In this document: positions 15,984 through 25,472 of the stretch, piece by piece
How positions within the stretch are numbered: the stretch's first letter is position 1
Layout of the letters: the number at the start of each line of letters is the position of its first letter
Source of the DNA: Oscillibacter sp.
Lineage (GTDB): Bacteria; Bacillota; Clostridia; Oscillospirales; Oscillospiraceae
DNA: 40,836 bases
NCBI GenBank assembly: GCA_022797935.1
Contig: JAAWLO010000012.1
Coordinates: forward strand, 1-40,836
Reading direction: 5' to 3'
Program-made: the position numbers and the translations under genes
The notes under the pieces: model-generated
Database searches by the model: none
Seen by the model: only the letters and a program-made list of their open reading frames with translations
Told to the model about the DNA's origin: nothing

Positions 15984-17111
15984 ATGAGAGAGGGAAAGAT
16001 CTGCCGCTCCCCGCATTCCGCCCATGGAAACCGCTGGCGGACCAGGGCGGCCGCCTGGGCGCTGGCCGTCGCTTTTTTGCTGCCGCTGGTCAATCAGGCC
16101 TTCGTGTATGCGGCGGACCTGCCGGAGGGCGGACTCTGCGTGCACCATCCGGCCCATGATGAAGCCTGCGGCTACAAAGCGGTCCAGGAAGCGGCGCCCT
16201 GCACCCACGTGCATGACGAGACCTGCGGTTATGCAGAGGCGCAGGAGGGTGCTCCCTGCACTCATGTTCACGGCGAGGCCTGCGGTTATCAGGAGGCCCA
16301 GCCGGAGATTCCCTGTGACCAGAACTGCGGGGCAGACGCCGTTGTAACGCATCAGGAGGACTGCTCCTTTGCTCCGGCGGCGGAGGAGTCCCCCTGTGTC
16401 CACGTTCATGACGAAGCCTGCGGCTACGCGGAGGAGACCGATTCCGCGCCTGCCGCGCCCTGTACCCACATTCACGGAGAGACCTGCGGCTATCAGGAGG
16501 CGCGGGAGGAAATCCCCTGCGATCAGAACTGCGGGGCGGAGGTTGTCCACCGGGAGGACTGCGCGTATACTCCGGCGGCGGAAGCGGCGCCCTGCCTCCA
16601 CGAGCATGACGAAGCCTGCGGCTATCTGGCGCCTGTGGAGGGTGCGCCCTGCACCCACGTCCATGACGAGGCCTGCGGCTACGCGGAGGCTCAGGAGGCC
16701 GCGTCGCCCTGCGGCTACGTCTGCGGGCTGTGTGTCACCGGCTGGGAGTGGGACGGCGAGGACGGCGTACTGGCTTGGAACGAGGAGAGCAGCCAGTGGG
16801 GGCTTGCCCTGCCCGGGGCCGGCCTGGAGGAACCCATTACCCGGGAGCTTCTGACGGAACTGCTGCCCAAGACGGTGACCGTTGAGACGAAGGCCGGAAA
16901 ACAGACAGCGGAGCTTCAGTGGGATTTCAGCCAGCTGCCAGAGGCGGCCTATGAGGGGAATTATGTCCTCACTGCGGCGCTGGGCGGGTTCTTGACACGG
17001 CGCCCAGCCTGCGGGTCCTGCTGGCTTTGGGCGGGGCGGAGACCTATGCGGTTGACGTTCCCAAATATCTCAATCAGTGGAGCTTTCTGGCGCGGGATGA
17101 TAGCAAAGTAA
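15984..17111 (+). CDS. Giant surface adhesin, N-terminal part (before frameshift)
   Basis: The ATG at 15984 follows AAGGAGG. A signal peptide is clear: basic residues, a hydrophobic stretch at about 22-40, and a VYA-AD cleavage site near residue 43. Residues about 50-240 hold seven copies of a Cys/His motif of the form CTHVHDExCGY, interspersed with two PCDQNCGA...EDC modules. The rest resembles a small beta domain ([17 protein letters not shown]). The reading frame departs from homologous-looking sequence at about 16960-17000 and stops at 17111. The continuation, [13 protein letters not shown] and onward, is in another frame. A single missing base, probably a C near 16991, would join the two parts into one protein of about 2,085 residues. 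Confidence 0.85.
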   Translation: MREGKICRSPHSAHGNRWRTRAAAWALAVAFLLPLVNQAFVYAADLPEGGLCVHHPAHDEACGYKAVQEAAPCTHVHDETCGYAEAQEGAPCTHVHGEACGYQEAQPEIPCDQNCGADAVVTHQEDCSFAPAAEESPCVHVHDEACGYAEETDSAPAAPCTHIHGETCGYQEAREEIPCDQNCGAEVVHREDCAYTPAAEAAPCLHEHDEACGYLAPVEGAPCTHVHDEACGYAEAQEAASPCGYVCGLCVTGWEWDGEDGVLAWNEESSQWGLALPGAGLEEPITRELLTELLPKTVTVETKAGKQTAELQWDFSQLPEAAYEGNYVLTAALGGFLTRRPACGSCWLWAGRRPMRLTFPNISISGAFWRGMIAK

Positions 17112-20100
17112 CCGACCGGAATATCATTGCCGCCAAGGAAGACCTGAGCCACATGTCCACTGACGAGATTTTGCAATGGCTGAAAGACACGGTGCTCCCC
17201 GTCAAAGTCCGCGGCTGGAGCAGTCCTGATAGTTGGAATGGCTCTACTTACAATAACCTGCAAAACGCTGGTTTCACATTAGACGGGCCGGATAAGCAAG
17301 ACGAACCGAAATTTGAAACAACAGCGGGCGACCCTATACTTTATGAAAGCCCGCTATATAAATGGGGCACTGTCCCCATTGAATGGCAAGGGTTCCCAGC
17401 CAGCTTTGAAGTGGACAAAGCCTATACTCTTACCGCAATCGTTCCGCCGAAGACTGTGAGTGGTAAAACCTATCAAATTTATGTAAACTCTAATGATTCA
17501 GAAGATTACAAAGGCACGCCCCCCAATAAAGACACCAGTACCAAACCCGACATCCTCAGCTTCACAGTCACCCTGAAAGAGATCAATCTTTCGGAACACG
17601 TTGTCGCTCCCGCCAGCCCGGACAATGTCACCGTCAACCTCTTCGACTACTGGGTCAAGGAGCAAACCCCGTCCGCCGCCACTGACGGGGACATTCTGGG
17701 GAAAAGCGACACCCACTTCCACGAAGAGGGCGGCGAGGGGTTGCTGGGCGACAAACCTACCGGATATTCCACCAGGAATGACTGGGACCTGGGTATCAAC
17801 AAGGGCCATCTCCTGCTCTTCGGCGACGGCCTGATTCACGCCGGACTCTGGAACAAGGGCGCAGGCGAGAACTGCCGCTATGGCAAACGGTATGCCGGTA
17901 TGGAGGGAATTGTCCAGAACCGGCTTGTGGCTGACGGGGATGCGGACCGGAACGGTGACCCCAATCAATACGGATATCCCGTTTTGAACCTCGCCCAAGC
18001 GGATAAGATTCTCACCGGTGGTGAGAACGGCGATCCCAAGCGGGACCATACCCTGATCAAGGACTGGAAATTGACCGGAGACCATACAAGTGAATTAAAA
18101 CCCGGCACCGGCAATTTTGACTACACATCCAGCGATATCCAGAACCTCAGCAACACGGTTATTGGCACCTGGGGCGGAGACATCAACTCGGACACGGAGT
18201 CCCTGCAATACCTCTTTGATCCCAATATGACCCACAACTACAAAACCAGTTACACCGACGTGAAGGGTCTGTTCCAGCTGGACGACAACGGGTATTACTA
18301 CTACAACATGCGGAGGAACTTTGCCGAGTTCCAGGGCGTTCCGCACACGCCGGGAACGGAAGCGGAGGAAGGCAATCACTTTATTTTATATGATGCCCCT
18401 GCCACAACCCGCACAGACGCCACAAGCACAAAATCCAGCATTGGCAACTTCTTCCCCTTCAACAAGGGCTCTGAGGTCTTCAACGGCATGAAGGCGGATG
18501 GAACCTTGACCAGCAGTGTGAACTGCGCCCGCAACGCCATGAACCACCACCTGGGCATGACGGTGAACGTGGACTTCTGCCAGCCCGCAAACGGCATGAT
18601 TCACACCGGCAGCGGCAGCAAGCCCATGACCTTCGGGTTCTCCGGAGATGACGACGTCTGGATTTTTATCGACGGCGTTCTGGTGCTGGACCTGGGCGGC
18701 ATCCACAGCGAGCTCTACGGTACCATTGACTTTTCCACCGGCGAAGTTTGCATTGGCCGGGCCTTCGGCGTTGAGGACATTCCGGAAAACCCGGCGGACC
18801 CCAGCATCCTGGTCACAAGAACTACTCTCAGAGAGCTGTTCAAAGCTGCCGGGGAGGACACCAGCGACAGCTCCAAGTGGGCCAACAATACCTTCGCCAG
18901 CAACACGGAACACACCCTGAACATGTTCTACCTGGAGCGGGGCAACTACGACTCCAGCATTGCCCTGCGGTTCAATCTCCAGCCTCTGCTCCACCAGAAA
19001 ATGATTAAGGTGGATCAAGACGGCATGCCGCTCAACGGCGTGAAATTCGCCTTGTATCCGGCGGAGGAGACGGCTGTGGAGACGGCGGACGCAATTTCCT
19101 GTCTTTACACTGATAACCCCAAGAAGGTGGGGCCCTTCCTGGTCCGGAAAAGCGAGACCAATCCCGCTGACGATACCCCGCTGAACGGGAAAGCGCTGAT
19201 CGAGATCACCACAGGCGGTCCCGGCGCGGAAGCCGGCGAGGCGGTCTTCCAATATCCGGACGGGGAGTACTTCAACTTCGCGGACCTCGGAAACCGGTAT
19301 TACATCCTCGAGGAGCTTGAGGCGCCGGAGGGGTACCGCAAGCAGCCGGTTCCCATTGTGCTGTATTATGACCAGGAGACCGCCATGCTCTCCGTGGCCA
19401 ACCGCTGGACGACCGGCGCTTACGCCTGCTCCACCTCCTACGATACCAGTGCCGGAAGGCTGACCTATGGCGTCCTTAACGGCGACAAGATTGTCGACTC
19501 CAAAACGCAGGTGCCTGCCAGCCTGGTTCCCGGGGAAAAGAACGATTTGCGGGATGGACTGGTGGTGGCGGTTCCCATGCTTCTGCAAAGGAGCACCGGC
19601 GCCTGGGTTCCGCTGTACGGCAGCAACCTGGGCGGATTCCACGCCGTCAGGCCCGCGGGGAATTCGGAAGAGGCTTGGAAGGCCGCTGTTCTGGAAGCGG
19701 CGCTCCATCAGGCGGGCAACGCCAAGGAGGACAGCCGGTATTTCCGCTGGCATCTGGATTGGGAAGCCGACAACCACCGCTTGATTGGCACACTGGATGA
19801 CCTCCCGGGCCTCGCCAGCCGCTATCAGCTCAGCTACGAAAACGCCGGTGAAAGCGGCGGCGACATGCGCATAGTCTACGGTATTATCGGCGGGGATACC
19901 CTGAACTCGCTGGGGATTCGAGGCAGCAGCGGGGCGGAGCGCTACGAGAATCTCATGGATTACGTAAACGCCGAGGGGGTAGAGACGGCTCTGGAGGAAA
20001 CCGGCAGCGGCTTCCGATTCCTGGTGGCTAGTCAATTCAACCGGAATTTCCGTTCTCTCGTCTACATTCCCAATGAGCGGCGGGAGCTGCGGGTCATGAA

Positions 20101-22243
20101 GGTGGACCAGGACGGCAAGCCCCTGCCCGGCGCGGAGTTTACCCTTTACCGGAAGATAGATAACAGTGTGGTCACCTCCGGCCTCACGGATGCCAACGGA
20201 ATGCTGGTCTTTTCTCCCACGGGAAACAACGGTACCCCGGGGCAGGCCCAGGCCATTTGGGCAAATGCCTCCGTAGAAGACCGCTATTACTTAAAGGAGA
20301 CCAAAGCCCCGGCTGGGTATGATGTGAATTCCACGGAGATTCCCGTAGTGGTGGGCACCTACTCCATCTATGCCGACGCGGGCACAGAGGACGACGGCGT
20401 TCTTGTCATGGCAGGCGCAGGCCGCTTGACCCAGACCATGCGCCAGTACGCGGAGGGCAACGACGTGGATATTACCCTCCAGGACATTACCGCCATTATG
20501 CAGACCCAGGACAGCGGCGCGTTCAAGATGGACGGCTGGGAGGATGTCCGACTGGCGGACAGCAGTGAACTCAACAGCAGCAACCTGCATTTCCACAAGA
20601 ATCATGTGATTGACTACGGTCTGCATGACGACGACGGCGGCCAAATTTATAAGCCTTACTTCATCACGGATACAGGCTTTGTCCGTACGCGGGTGGTGCA
20701 GAACTTTGATCCCAGGAACGGCGATGGCGAACGCTACGACGGTACCGTAGCTTCGGACATCAACAAGGATGATTTGGGCAGCACCAATCTGACCAATCTT
20801 TTCAGTCTGGTGAATGTGGTAGTGGTGACTGACGAGAGCAGGACGGAGACCAACACCGGCAAGCTGACCATTTCCAAGACGGTGGAGAATCCGCAGCCGG
20901 ATGAGGCAAAGAAGCTGTTCAGCTTCCAGCTGGAGCTGAAAGACGCCGGCGGCAATCCGCTGAGCGGAGAGTTTTACTATTATTTCCATGGTGAGACCTA
21001 TGAGGGCCGGGTTAAGGTTACCAACGGCCAAGCCGAGACACTGAAGCTTCACCATAACCAGTCCATCACCATTCTGGGTCTGCCCGCGGGGACTGTGTAC
21101 GAAGTGACCGAAGCGGTCCCGGAGGGCTGGCATGTCCAGGAACCCGCTGGCGGCACGGCAACGGGAGAAATCCAGAAGGATGAAACGGCAGACGCCAGCT
21201 TTGTCAACAGCCGGACGCCTGGAACTCCGGAACCCGGACCCAGAACCGGCGGCATATCCATCCATAAAATCGTAAATCCCGCGCCGGCTGTCAGCCGGGA
21301 ATTCAGCTTCACCCTCACCCTGAGCGGCGACAGTGAAAGCGGAACCAATGGCAGCGCGGTCAATGGGAAGTACGGCGATTTGAATTTCGAAAAGGGCAAG
21401 GCGAAGTTTACACTTCGCCACGACGAAACCAAAACGGCGAACGATCTGCCTGCTGGGCTGAACTACGTTGTGGAAGAGGAAAAAGCGGAGGGCTATGTTG
21501 CTGTTTATATCAATGGCCGCGGCTCTGTTCTCGCCAACAATGTCATTGCAGTTTCCGTTTCAAATAATGGAGACGGTGATGGTGACAGCGACGGCGATAG
21601 TGACGGTGACAGCGACGGTGATAGTGACGGTGACAGCGACGGCGATAGTGACGGCGATAGTGACGGCGATAGTGACGGTGACAGCGACGGCGATAGTGAC
21701 GGCGATAGTGACGGTGACAGCGACGGCGATAGTGACGGTGACAGCGACAGTGATAGTGACGGCGACAGTGATGGTGATGATGATGCCGACGCGGATGCTG
21801 ACGCGGATGCGGACGCCGACGCTGATGCGGATGCTGACGCTGACGCGGATGCTGACGCTGACGCCGACACTGATGCGGATGCTGACGCTGACGCTGACGC
21901 CGACACTGACGAAGGTGAGGAGGCGCCTCCTTCGGAAGAACCTCCAGAACCTGACACGCCGCCGGAATATCCCACGGAGCTGCCGGACCCCAATGATCCC
22001 GACAGTCCGGATGAGATCACGATATTGGAAGACGGCGTACCCCGGACCTACCTGAAGATTTGGGACCCGGAAAATGAGGAGTGGGTCTATCTTCCGGAGG
22101 ATGAAATTCCTCTGGCGTGGCTGGATGATTCTCCTGCCACCGGCGATGTCCGCCAGACAGATTTGTGGCTGGCGCTCAGCGGCCTGTCCCTCTGCGGCCT
22201 GACGGCAATCGGTCTCTCCGGCCGCAGGAAGAAGAAGTCGTAA
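16991..22243 (+). CDS. Giant surface adhesin, C-terminal part (after frameshift)
   Basis: About 1,750 residues continue the adhesin. In order: a long N-terminal region; a fibro-slime/PA14-like domain (18500-18990; [20 protein letters not shown]); two SpaA/Cna-B type isopeptide domains, each opening with MxKVDQDGxPLxG (near 18998 and 20096); two further beta domains opening [10 protein letters not shown] (20866) and [10 protein letters not shown] (21255); an aspartate-rich repeat (21569-21912); a proline/glutamate stalk; and a sortase signal SPATGD (22130) with a hydrophobic helix and RRKKKS tail. SPxTG fits the (S/P)PxTG motif reported for the C. difficile sortase. The segment near 17230-17560 is visibly lower in G+C. 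No start codon with a ribosome site exists for this part, so alone it would not be made. Confidence 0.85.
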   Translation, partial: LDTAPSLRVLLALGGAETYAVDVPKYLNQWSFLARDDSKVTDRNIIAAKEDLSHMSTDEILQWLKDTVLPVKVRGWSSPDSWNGSTYNNLQNAGFTLDGPDKQDEPKFETTAGDPILYESPLYKWGTVPIEWQGFPASFEVDKAYTLTAIVPPKTVSGKTYQIYVNSNDSEDYKGTPPNKDTSTKPDILSFTVTLKEINLSEHVVAPASPDNVTVNLFDYWVKEQTPSAATDGDILGKSDTHFHEEGGEGLLGDKPTGYSTRNDWDLGINKGHLLLFGDGLIHAGLWNKGAGENCRYGKRYAGMEGIVQNRLVADGDADRNGDPNQYGYPVLNLAQADKILTGGENGDPKRDHTLIKDWKLTGDHTSELKPGTGNFDYTSSDIQNLSNTVIGTWGGDINSDTESLQYLFDPNMTHNYKTSYTDVKGLFQLDDNGYYYYNMRRNFAEFQGVPHTPGTEAEEGNHFILYDAPATTRTDATSTKSSIGNFFPFNKGSEVFNGMKADGTLTSSVNCARNAMNHHLGMTVNVDFCQPANGMIHTGSGSKPMTFGFSGDDDVWIFIDGVLVLDLGGIHSELYGTIDFSTGEVCIGRAFGVEDIPENPADPSILVTRTTLRELFKAAGEDTSDSSKWANNTFASNTEHTLNMFYLERGNYDSSIALRFNLQPLLHQKMIKVDQDGMPLNGVKFALYPAEETAVETADAISCLYTDNPKKVGPFLVRKSETNPADDTPLNGKALIEITTGGPGAEAGEAVFQYPDGEYFNFADLGNRYYILEELEAPEGYRKQPVPIVLYYDQETAMLSVANRWTTGAYACSTSYDTSAGRLTYGVLNGDKIVDSKTQVPASLVPGEKNDLRDGLVVAVPMLLQRSTGAWVPLYGSNLGGFHAVRPAGNSEEAWKAAVLEAALHQAGNAKEDSRYFRWHLDWEADNHRLIGTLDDLPGLASRYQLSYENAGESGGDMRIVYGIIGGDTLNSLGIRGSSGAERYENLMDYVNAEGVETALEETGSGFRFLVASQFNRNFRSLVYIPNERRELRVMKVDQDGKPLPGAEFTLYRKIDNSVVTSGLTDANGMLVFSPTGNNGTPGQAQAIWANASVEDRYYLKETKAPAGYDVNSTEIPVVVGTYSIYADAGTEDDGVLVMAGAGRLTQTMRQYAEGNDVDITLQDITAIMQTQDSGAFKMDGWEDVRLADSSELNSSNLHFHKNHVIDYGLHDDDGGQIYKPYFITDTGFVRTRVVQNFDPRNGDGERYDGTVASDINKDDLGSTNLTNLFSLVNVVVVTDESRTETNTGKLTISKTVENPQPDEAKKLFSFQLELKDAGGNPLSGEFYYYFHGETYEGRVKVTNGQAETLKLHHNQSITILGLPAGTVYEVTEAVPEGWHVQEPAGGTATGEIQKDETADASFVNSRTPGTPEPGPRTGGISIHKIVNPAPAVSREFSFTLTLSGDSESGTNGSAVNGKYGDLNFEKGKAKFTLRHDETKTANDLPAGLNYVVEEEKAEGYVAVYINGRGSVLANNVIAVSVSNNGDGDGDSDGDSDGDSDGDSDGDSDGDSDGDSDGDSDGDSDGDSDGDSDGDSDGDSDGDSDSDSDGDSDGDDDADADADADADADADADADADADADADADTDADADADADADTDEGEEAPPSEEPPEPDTPPEYPTELPDPNDPDSPDEITILEDGVPRTYLKIWDPENEEWVYLPEDEIPLAWLDDSPATGDVRQTDLWLALSGLSLCGLTAIGLSGRRKKKS
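21569..21912 (+). repeat. Tandem DGDS and AD codon repeats in the adhesin
   Basis: From 21569 to about 21780 a 12-base unit encoding D-G-D-S repeats about 14-16 times. It alternates two synonymous versions (GGTGACAGCGAC and GGCGATAGTGAC), giving a higher-order 24-36 base period. From about 21785 to 21912 a 6-base unit encoding A-D repeats about 20 times. Such arrays change length by slippage or recombination. DxDxDG spacing resembles calcium-binding loops, and SD repeats are stalks in staphylococcal adhesins. Confidence 0.9.
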
Positions 22244-22284
22244 GCGGCGAAGAAATTCCTCGTTCTATTCTCCCTCCATCCGAA

Positions 22285-22317
22285 AACGCCCGCTGTCTTC
22301 GAAAGACAGCGGGCGTT
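22285..22317. terminator. Strong terminator between the adhesin and the lipoprotein remnant
   Basis: A perfect 15-bp stem AACGCCCGCTGTCTT/AAGACAGCGGGCGTT (22285-22299, 22303-22317) with a three-base loop. On the minus strand it is followed by TTTTCGG, so it may act mainly on the leftward gene, but the convergent position suits both. Confidence 0.85.
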
Positions 22318-22364
22318 CAGCTTGCTGAAAAAGGCGGTTTTTGTTCAGGTTCCGTCCGTGTTGT

Positions 22365-22814
22365 TCAGGTCAGAGGATTGTCCTCCCGAATGACCGCGCC
22401 GGTGGCCTCATTCACAAACTGGAGACGGACATTGCCGGGGGCCGTGCCGTTAAAGACGTGGTAAATGCCGCTGTACAAAAAGAGGGAAACCTCCAAAAGC
22501 CCTTCCGACAGACCGGGCTCCTCCGTGTTCAGCACGACTTTGTAACTCGTGTAGTCCTCATTGGCCTCAATACGGACAACTGTGGGATATTCCTCAGAGC
22601 CGGGCAGCGCGGAGAGTTCTTCGTCTATGGACGCTCTGATCTCGTTTACCATCTCCGCGTGCCGGGTTTTGGTCATTACATAGGTGACAGAGCCGTCCTC
22701 ATTCAGCACGGCGGATTTCAGGCCCTCTTCTTCCTGGACTTCCTGGCCCAGCTGTTCCTGGGTGACGTTTTCACCCAGAAAGTCCGACGGAAGCGTCAGT
22801 GTGACATCAAACAA
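22365..22814 (-). pseudogene. 5'-truncated secreted/lipoprotein-like gene
   Basis: A 149-residue frame whose sequence looks like the mature part of an exported protein: VTLTLPSDFLGENVTQEQL, SAVLNEDGSVTYVMTKTRH, and a C-terminal VRLQFVNEATGAVI. No family name comes to mind. The only start codon is a TTG at 22814 with no ribosome site. The frame stays open upstream (SGSFRVSSS and further) but has no usable start, signal peptide or lipobox before the glycerate kinase promoter region. The likeliest reading is a lipoprotein gene that has lost its 5' end by deletion or recombination. A strong terminator remains downstream. Confidence 0.65.
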
Positions 22815-22968
22815 GCTGCTGCTGACACGGAAGCTGCCGGAATGATTTTTTTCCCGGGCAGCGTGCCGCCTCCGTTTTATTTTTGGGGTTTGGCTGGAAA
22901 TTTTCTGTTTTTCTATTGTGTTTTCCTGACATTCCGGCTACCATGATAGGAAAGAGAGGTGTTTGCGT

Positions 22969-24213
22969 ATGAATCCAGTGCTTCGAAACCATGCGGACCG
23001 GATTATCGCGGCCAGTCTGCGGGCAGTCCTGCCCGACGAGGCGGTGCGGCGGGCGCTGAAGGATTTCCGTCCGGCAGGCGGCAGGACGCTTCTGGTGTCT
23101 GCCGGAAAGGCCGCGTGGCAGATGGCCAGAGCCGCTGCAGAGACCCTCGGCGCCGTGGACAGCGGCGTGGTGGTGACGAAATACGGTCATGTTATGGGGG
23201 AAATTCCTGGCGTCCGCTGTTATGAGGCGGGGCATCCGGTGCCGGACGAACATGGCTTTGCCGCCACGGAGAAGGCGCTGGAACTGGTGAGGGAACTGAC
23301 GGCGGAAGATACGGTGCTGTTTCTCCTCTCCGGCGGCGGCAGCGCCCTGTTCGAGCGCCCCCTTGTTCCGGGAGCGGAACTGCAGGCGGTGACGAAGCAG
23401 CTGCTGGCCTCCGGCGCGGATATCGTAGAGATAAATACCGTCCGCAAGCGGCTCAGCGCCGTCAAAGGAGGGCGGTTCGCGTTGGCCTGTGCCCCGGCTC
23501 AGGTATTTAGCATTGTCCTCAGCGACATTCTGGGGGATCCCCTGGACATGATTGCCAGCGGGCCTGCCTGTCCGGACGCCTCGACCTGTGCCCAGGCCCT
23601 GTCTGCGGCGAAAAAATATGATCTGAAGCTTTCCGGCGAGGCCTGGGCCCTTCTGAACCGGGAGACCCCCAAGCAGCTGTCCAACGTGACTGCCCGGATT
23701 ACCGGAAGCGTGCGGGAGCTCTGTGCCGCCGCCGCCAAGGCTTGCGGGGCGCTGGGGTATGAACCGGTGCTGCTGACGGACCAGCTGTGCTGTGAGGCCC
23801 GGGAGGCCGGGAGCTTTCTGGCCAGCGTATTAAAGACTCACGCCGGAACGGGCCGCAGGCTGGCATTCCTGGCGGGAGGGGAACCGGTGGTTCATCTCAC
23901 GGGAAGCGGACAGGGCGGCCGGAACCAGGAATTGGCCCTGGCCGCAGCCCCCGGCATTGCCGGGATTTCTGGGGCGGCCGTGTTTTCCGTGGGCAGCGAC
24001 GGCACCGACGGCCCTACGCCCGCCGCAGGGGGATATGTGGACGGGGAAACCCTGGAGGCTCTGCGGGCCAAAGGCCTGGACGTGTCCGCCGTTCTCCGGG
24101 AGAATGACGCCTACCACGCCCTGGAGGCGGTGGGAGGACTGCTTGTCACCGGTCCCACCGGCACCAATGTCAATGATGTGGCCGTTGCTCTGCTGGATGC
24201 GGAACGCGGATAA
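22969..24213 (+). CDS. Glycerate 2-kinase (MOFRL family)
   Basis: A 414-residue enzyme of the GckA/TtuD class that phosphorylates D-glycerate, usually to 2-phosphoglycerate, feeding glycolysis. The N-terminal domain shows LVSAGKAAWQMARA and the glycine loop FLLSGGGSALFE (about 118-129), then INTVRKRLSAVKGGR. The C-terminal MOFRL domain has GGEPVVHLTGSGQGGRNQE and SDGTDGPTPAAGGYVDGET. The length is normal. ATG 22969 has AGAGGTG upstream and is preferred to a TTG two codons earlier. It lies 15 bases before the DUF362 gene, with which it forms an operon. Confidence 0.93.
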   Translation: MNPVLRNHADRIIAASLRAVLPDEAVRRALKDFRPAGGRTLLVSAGKAAWQMARAAAETLGAVDSGVVVTKYGHVMGEIPGVRCYEAGHPVPDEHGFAATEKALELVRELTAEDTVLFLLSGGGSALFERPLVPGAELQAVTKQLLASGADIVEINTVRKRLSAVKGGRFALACAPAQVFSIVLSDILGDPLDMIASGPACPDASTCAQALSAAKKYDLKLSGEAWALLNRETPKQLSNVTARITGSVRELCAAAAKACGALGYEPVLLTDQLCCEAREAGSFLASVLKTHAGTGRRLAFLAGGEPVVHLTGSGQGGRNQELALAAAPGIAGISGAAVFSVGSDGTDGPTPAAGGYVDGETLEALRAKGLDVSAVLRENDAYHALEAVGGLLVTGPTGTNVNDVAVALLDAERG

Positions 24214-24228
24214 TGGAGGAGAGAACCC

Positions 24229-25065
24229 ATGGAGAAGATTTACGAGATATTTGGTCTGGACGCGCACAGTATGACCCTCTCCCTTCTGGAGGCCGCAGAT
24301 GTTGCCTCGGCCATTCCCGCCGGGGCCTCCGTAGCCCTGAAGCCGAATCTGGTGGTGGCCGGAACTCCAGACAGCGGCGCTACCACCCATGCCGGTATCC
24401 TCTCCGGATGTATGGAGTACCTGCAGGCCCATGGGATTCGAGATATCAGCGTCATAGAGGGATCCTGGGTGGGAGCCCGAACAGACCGGGCCATGCGGGC
24501 CTGCGGCTATGACAAGGTGTGCAGACATTATAACGTTCCCTTTTATGACCTGAAGCAGGATGAGACCCGCCGGGTGGAAACGCCTCTGCGGCCAATGGAT
24601 ATCTGCCGCCGGGCGTTGGAGGCGGATGTCCTCATCAACCTTCCCGTACTGAAAGGCCATTGCCAGACGGTGATGACCTGTGCCCTGAAAAACTGCAAGG
24701 GCTGTCTTCCGGACCGGGAAAAACGCCGGTTCCACGCCGAGGGGCTGACCGAACCCATTGCGGCCCTGGCCGCCGCGCTGAAGCCCGCGCTGACCATTGT
24801 GGACGGCATCTGCGGGGACCTGAACTTTGAGGAGGGCGGCAATCCGGTTCCCACCAACCGGATGTTTCTGTGTGCGGACCCGGTGCGGGCGGATGTCTAC
24901 GGCTGCCGTCTGATGGGCCTGGAGCTGGCAGATGTGCCCTATATTGGGCTGGCCGCGCAGTGGGGCGCGGGATGCGCGGAAATCGGACCGGAGGATGTGG
25001 TCACCCTGAATGCCCCCAGGCGGGAGCGGAGTATCCCCCGCCCTCCGGCCTGGTCCGGCAGCTGA
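24229..25065 (+). CDS. DUF362 protein, N-terminal part (frameshifted)
   Basis: A DUF362 family protein, probably an iron-sulfur protein of unknown reaction. Family words are visible: ALKPNLVVAGTPDSGATTH (about 36-54), then a VIEGSWVG loop, VLINLPVLKGHCQTVMTCALKNCKG (about 145-169) and LTIVDGICGD. After NAP (25009-25017) this frame gives an unrelated arginine/proline tail and stops at 25065. The family-like sequence continues in another frame as a cysteine-rich C-terminus to 25310. The switch falls in a run of five C (25013-25017) and one missing C would repair it. GGAGGAGAG precedes the ATG. Its operon partner is glycerate kinase. Confidence 0.85.
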   Translation: MEKIYEIFGLDAHSMTLSLLEAADVASAIPAGASVALKPNLVVAGTPDSGATTHAGILSGCMEYLQAHGIRDISVIEGSWVGARTDRAMRACGYDKVCRHYNVPFYDLKQDETRRVETPLRPMDICRRALEADVLINLPVLKGHCQTVMTCALKNCKGCLPDREKRRFHAEGLTEPIAALAAALKPALTIVDGICGDLNFEEGGNPVPTNRMFLCADPVRADVYGCRLMGLELADVPYIGLAAQWGAGCAEIGPEDVVTLNAPRRERSIPRPPAWSGS

Positions 25066-25310
25066 CCCGAATGGTCCGGCAGGACAGCGCCTGTTCCGCC
25101 TGTTACGCGGCTCTGGTCCGGGGCTTGTACATTGCCCGGGAGGAGGGCATTCCGGTAAAACAGGAAATCGCGGTTGGGCAGGGCTGGAAGGGAAAACGCG
25201 TGTCCTGCCTGGGCGTGGGAGCCTGCTGCGGCGCAGCGGAGTCCTGTGCTCCCGGCTGTCCGCCCACGGCGGCGGCGGTGGTAAAGCTTCTTCGGGAACA
25301 GGCGGGATAA
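25014..25310 (+). CDS. DUF362 protein, C-terminal part after frameshift
   Basis: About 98 residues continuing the DUF362 protein: QAGAEYPPPSGLVRQLTRMV, then CSACYAALVRGLYIAREEG, and a tail with CLGVGACCGAAESCAPGCPP. The clustered cysteines suggest an Fe-S or other metal site. It has no start codon or ribosome site of its own, so expression needs the frame restored. In the intact form the protein would be about 360 residues, a normal length. Confidence 0.75.
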   Translation, partial: PQAGAEYPPPSGLVRQLTRMVRQDSACSACYAALVRGLYIAREEGIPVKQEIAVGQGWKGKRVSCLGVGACCGAAESCAPGCPPTAAAVVKLLREQAG

Positions 25311-25318
25311 TCTGGGAT

Positions 25319-25351
25319 ACAGACAGTTTCTCGCGGGAGGCTGTCTGTTTT
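25319..25351 (+). terminator. Terminator of the glycerate kinase/DUF362 operon
   Basis: ACAGACAG (25319-25326) pairs with CTGTCTGT (25341-25348), with an inner CTC/GAG helix, followed by TTTTCC. Confidence 0.75.
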
Positions 25352-25398
25352 CCTTTGCCGCTCGTTCCATAGCGGGGCGCTTTTTGGGCGGGAACGCC

Positions 25399-25427
25399 TT
25401 GAAGTCTGCCGGAGCCCATGGTAAAAT
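25399..25427 (+). promoter_or_regulatory. Promoter of the SWIM/MoxR/VWA operon
   Basis: TTGAAG (25399-25404), a 17-base spacer and TAAAAT (25422-25427), 46 bases before the first start codon of the operon. It follows the terminator of the previous unit, so the five genes form a separate transcript. Confidence 0.7.
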
Positions 25428-25472
25428 AAAAAAATAGTCCATTGCTGCAAACGCAAAAGGAGTGAGAGATTC

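Noticed and set aside
16960-17000. Programmed ribosomal frameshift in the adhesin
   Set aside because: There is no X_XXY_YYZ slippery heptamer at the crossover (GGTTCTTG) and no clear stimulatory pseudoknot; a one-base deletion explains it better.
21569-21912. Short tandem repeats as a possible CRISPR array
   Set aside because: The units are 6 or 12 bases, contiguous and in frame within a gene, with no spacers and no cas genes nearby.
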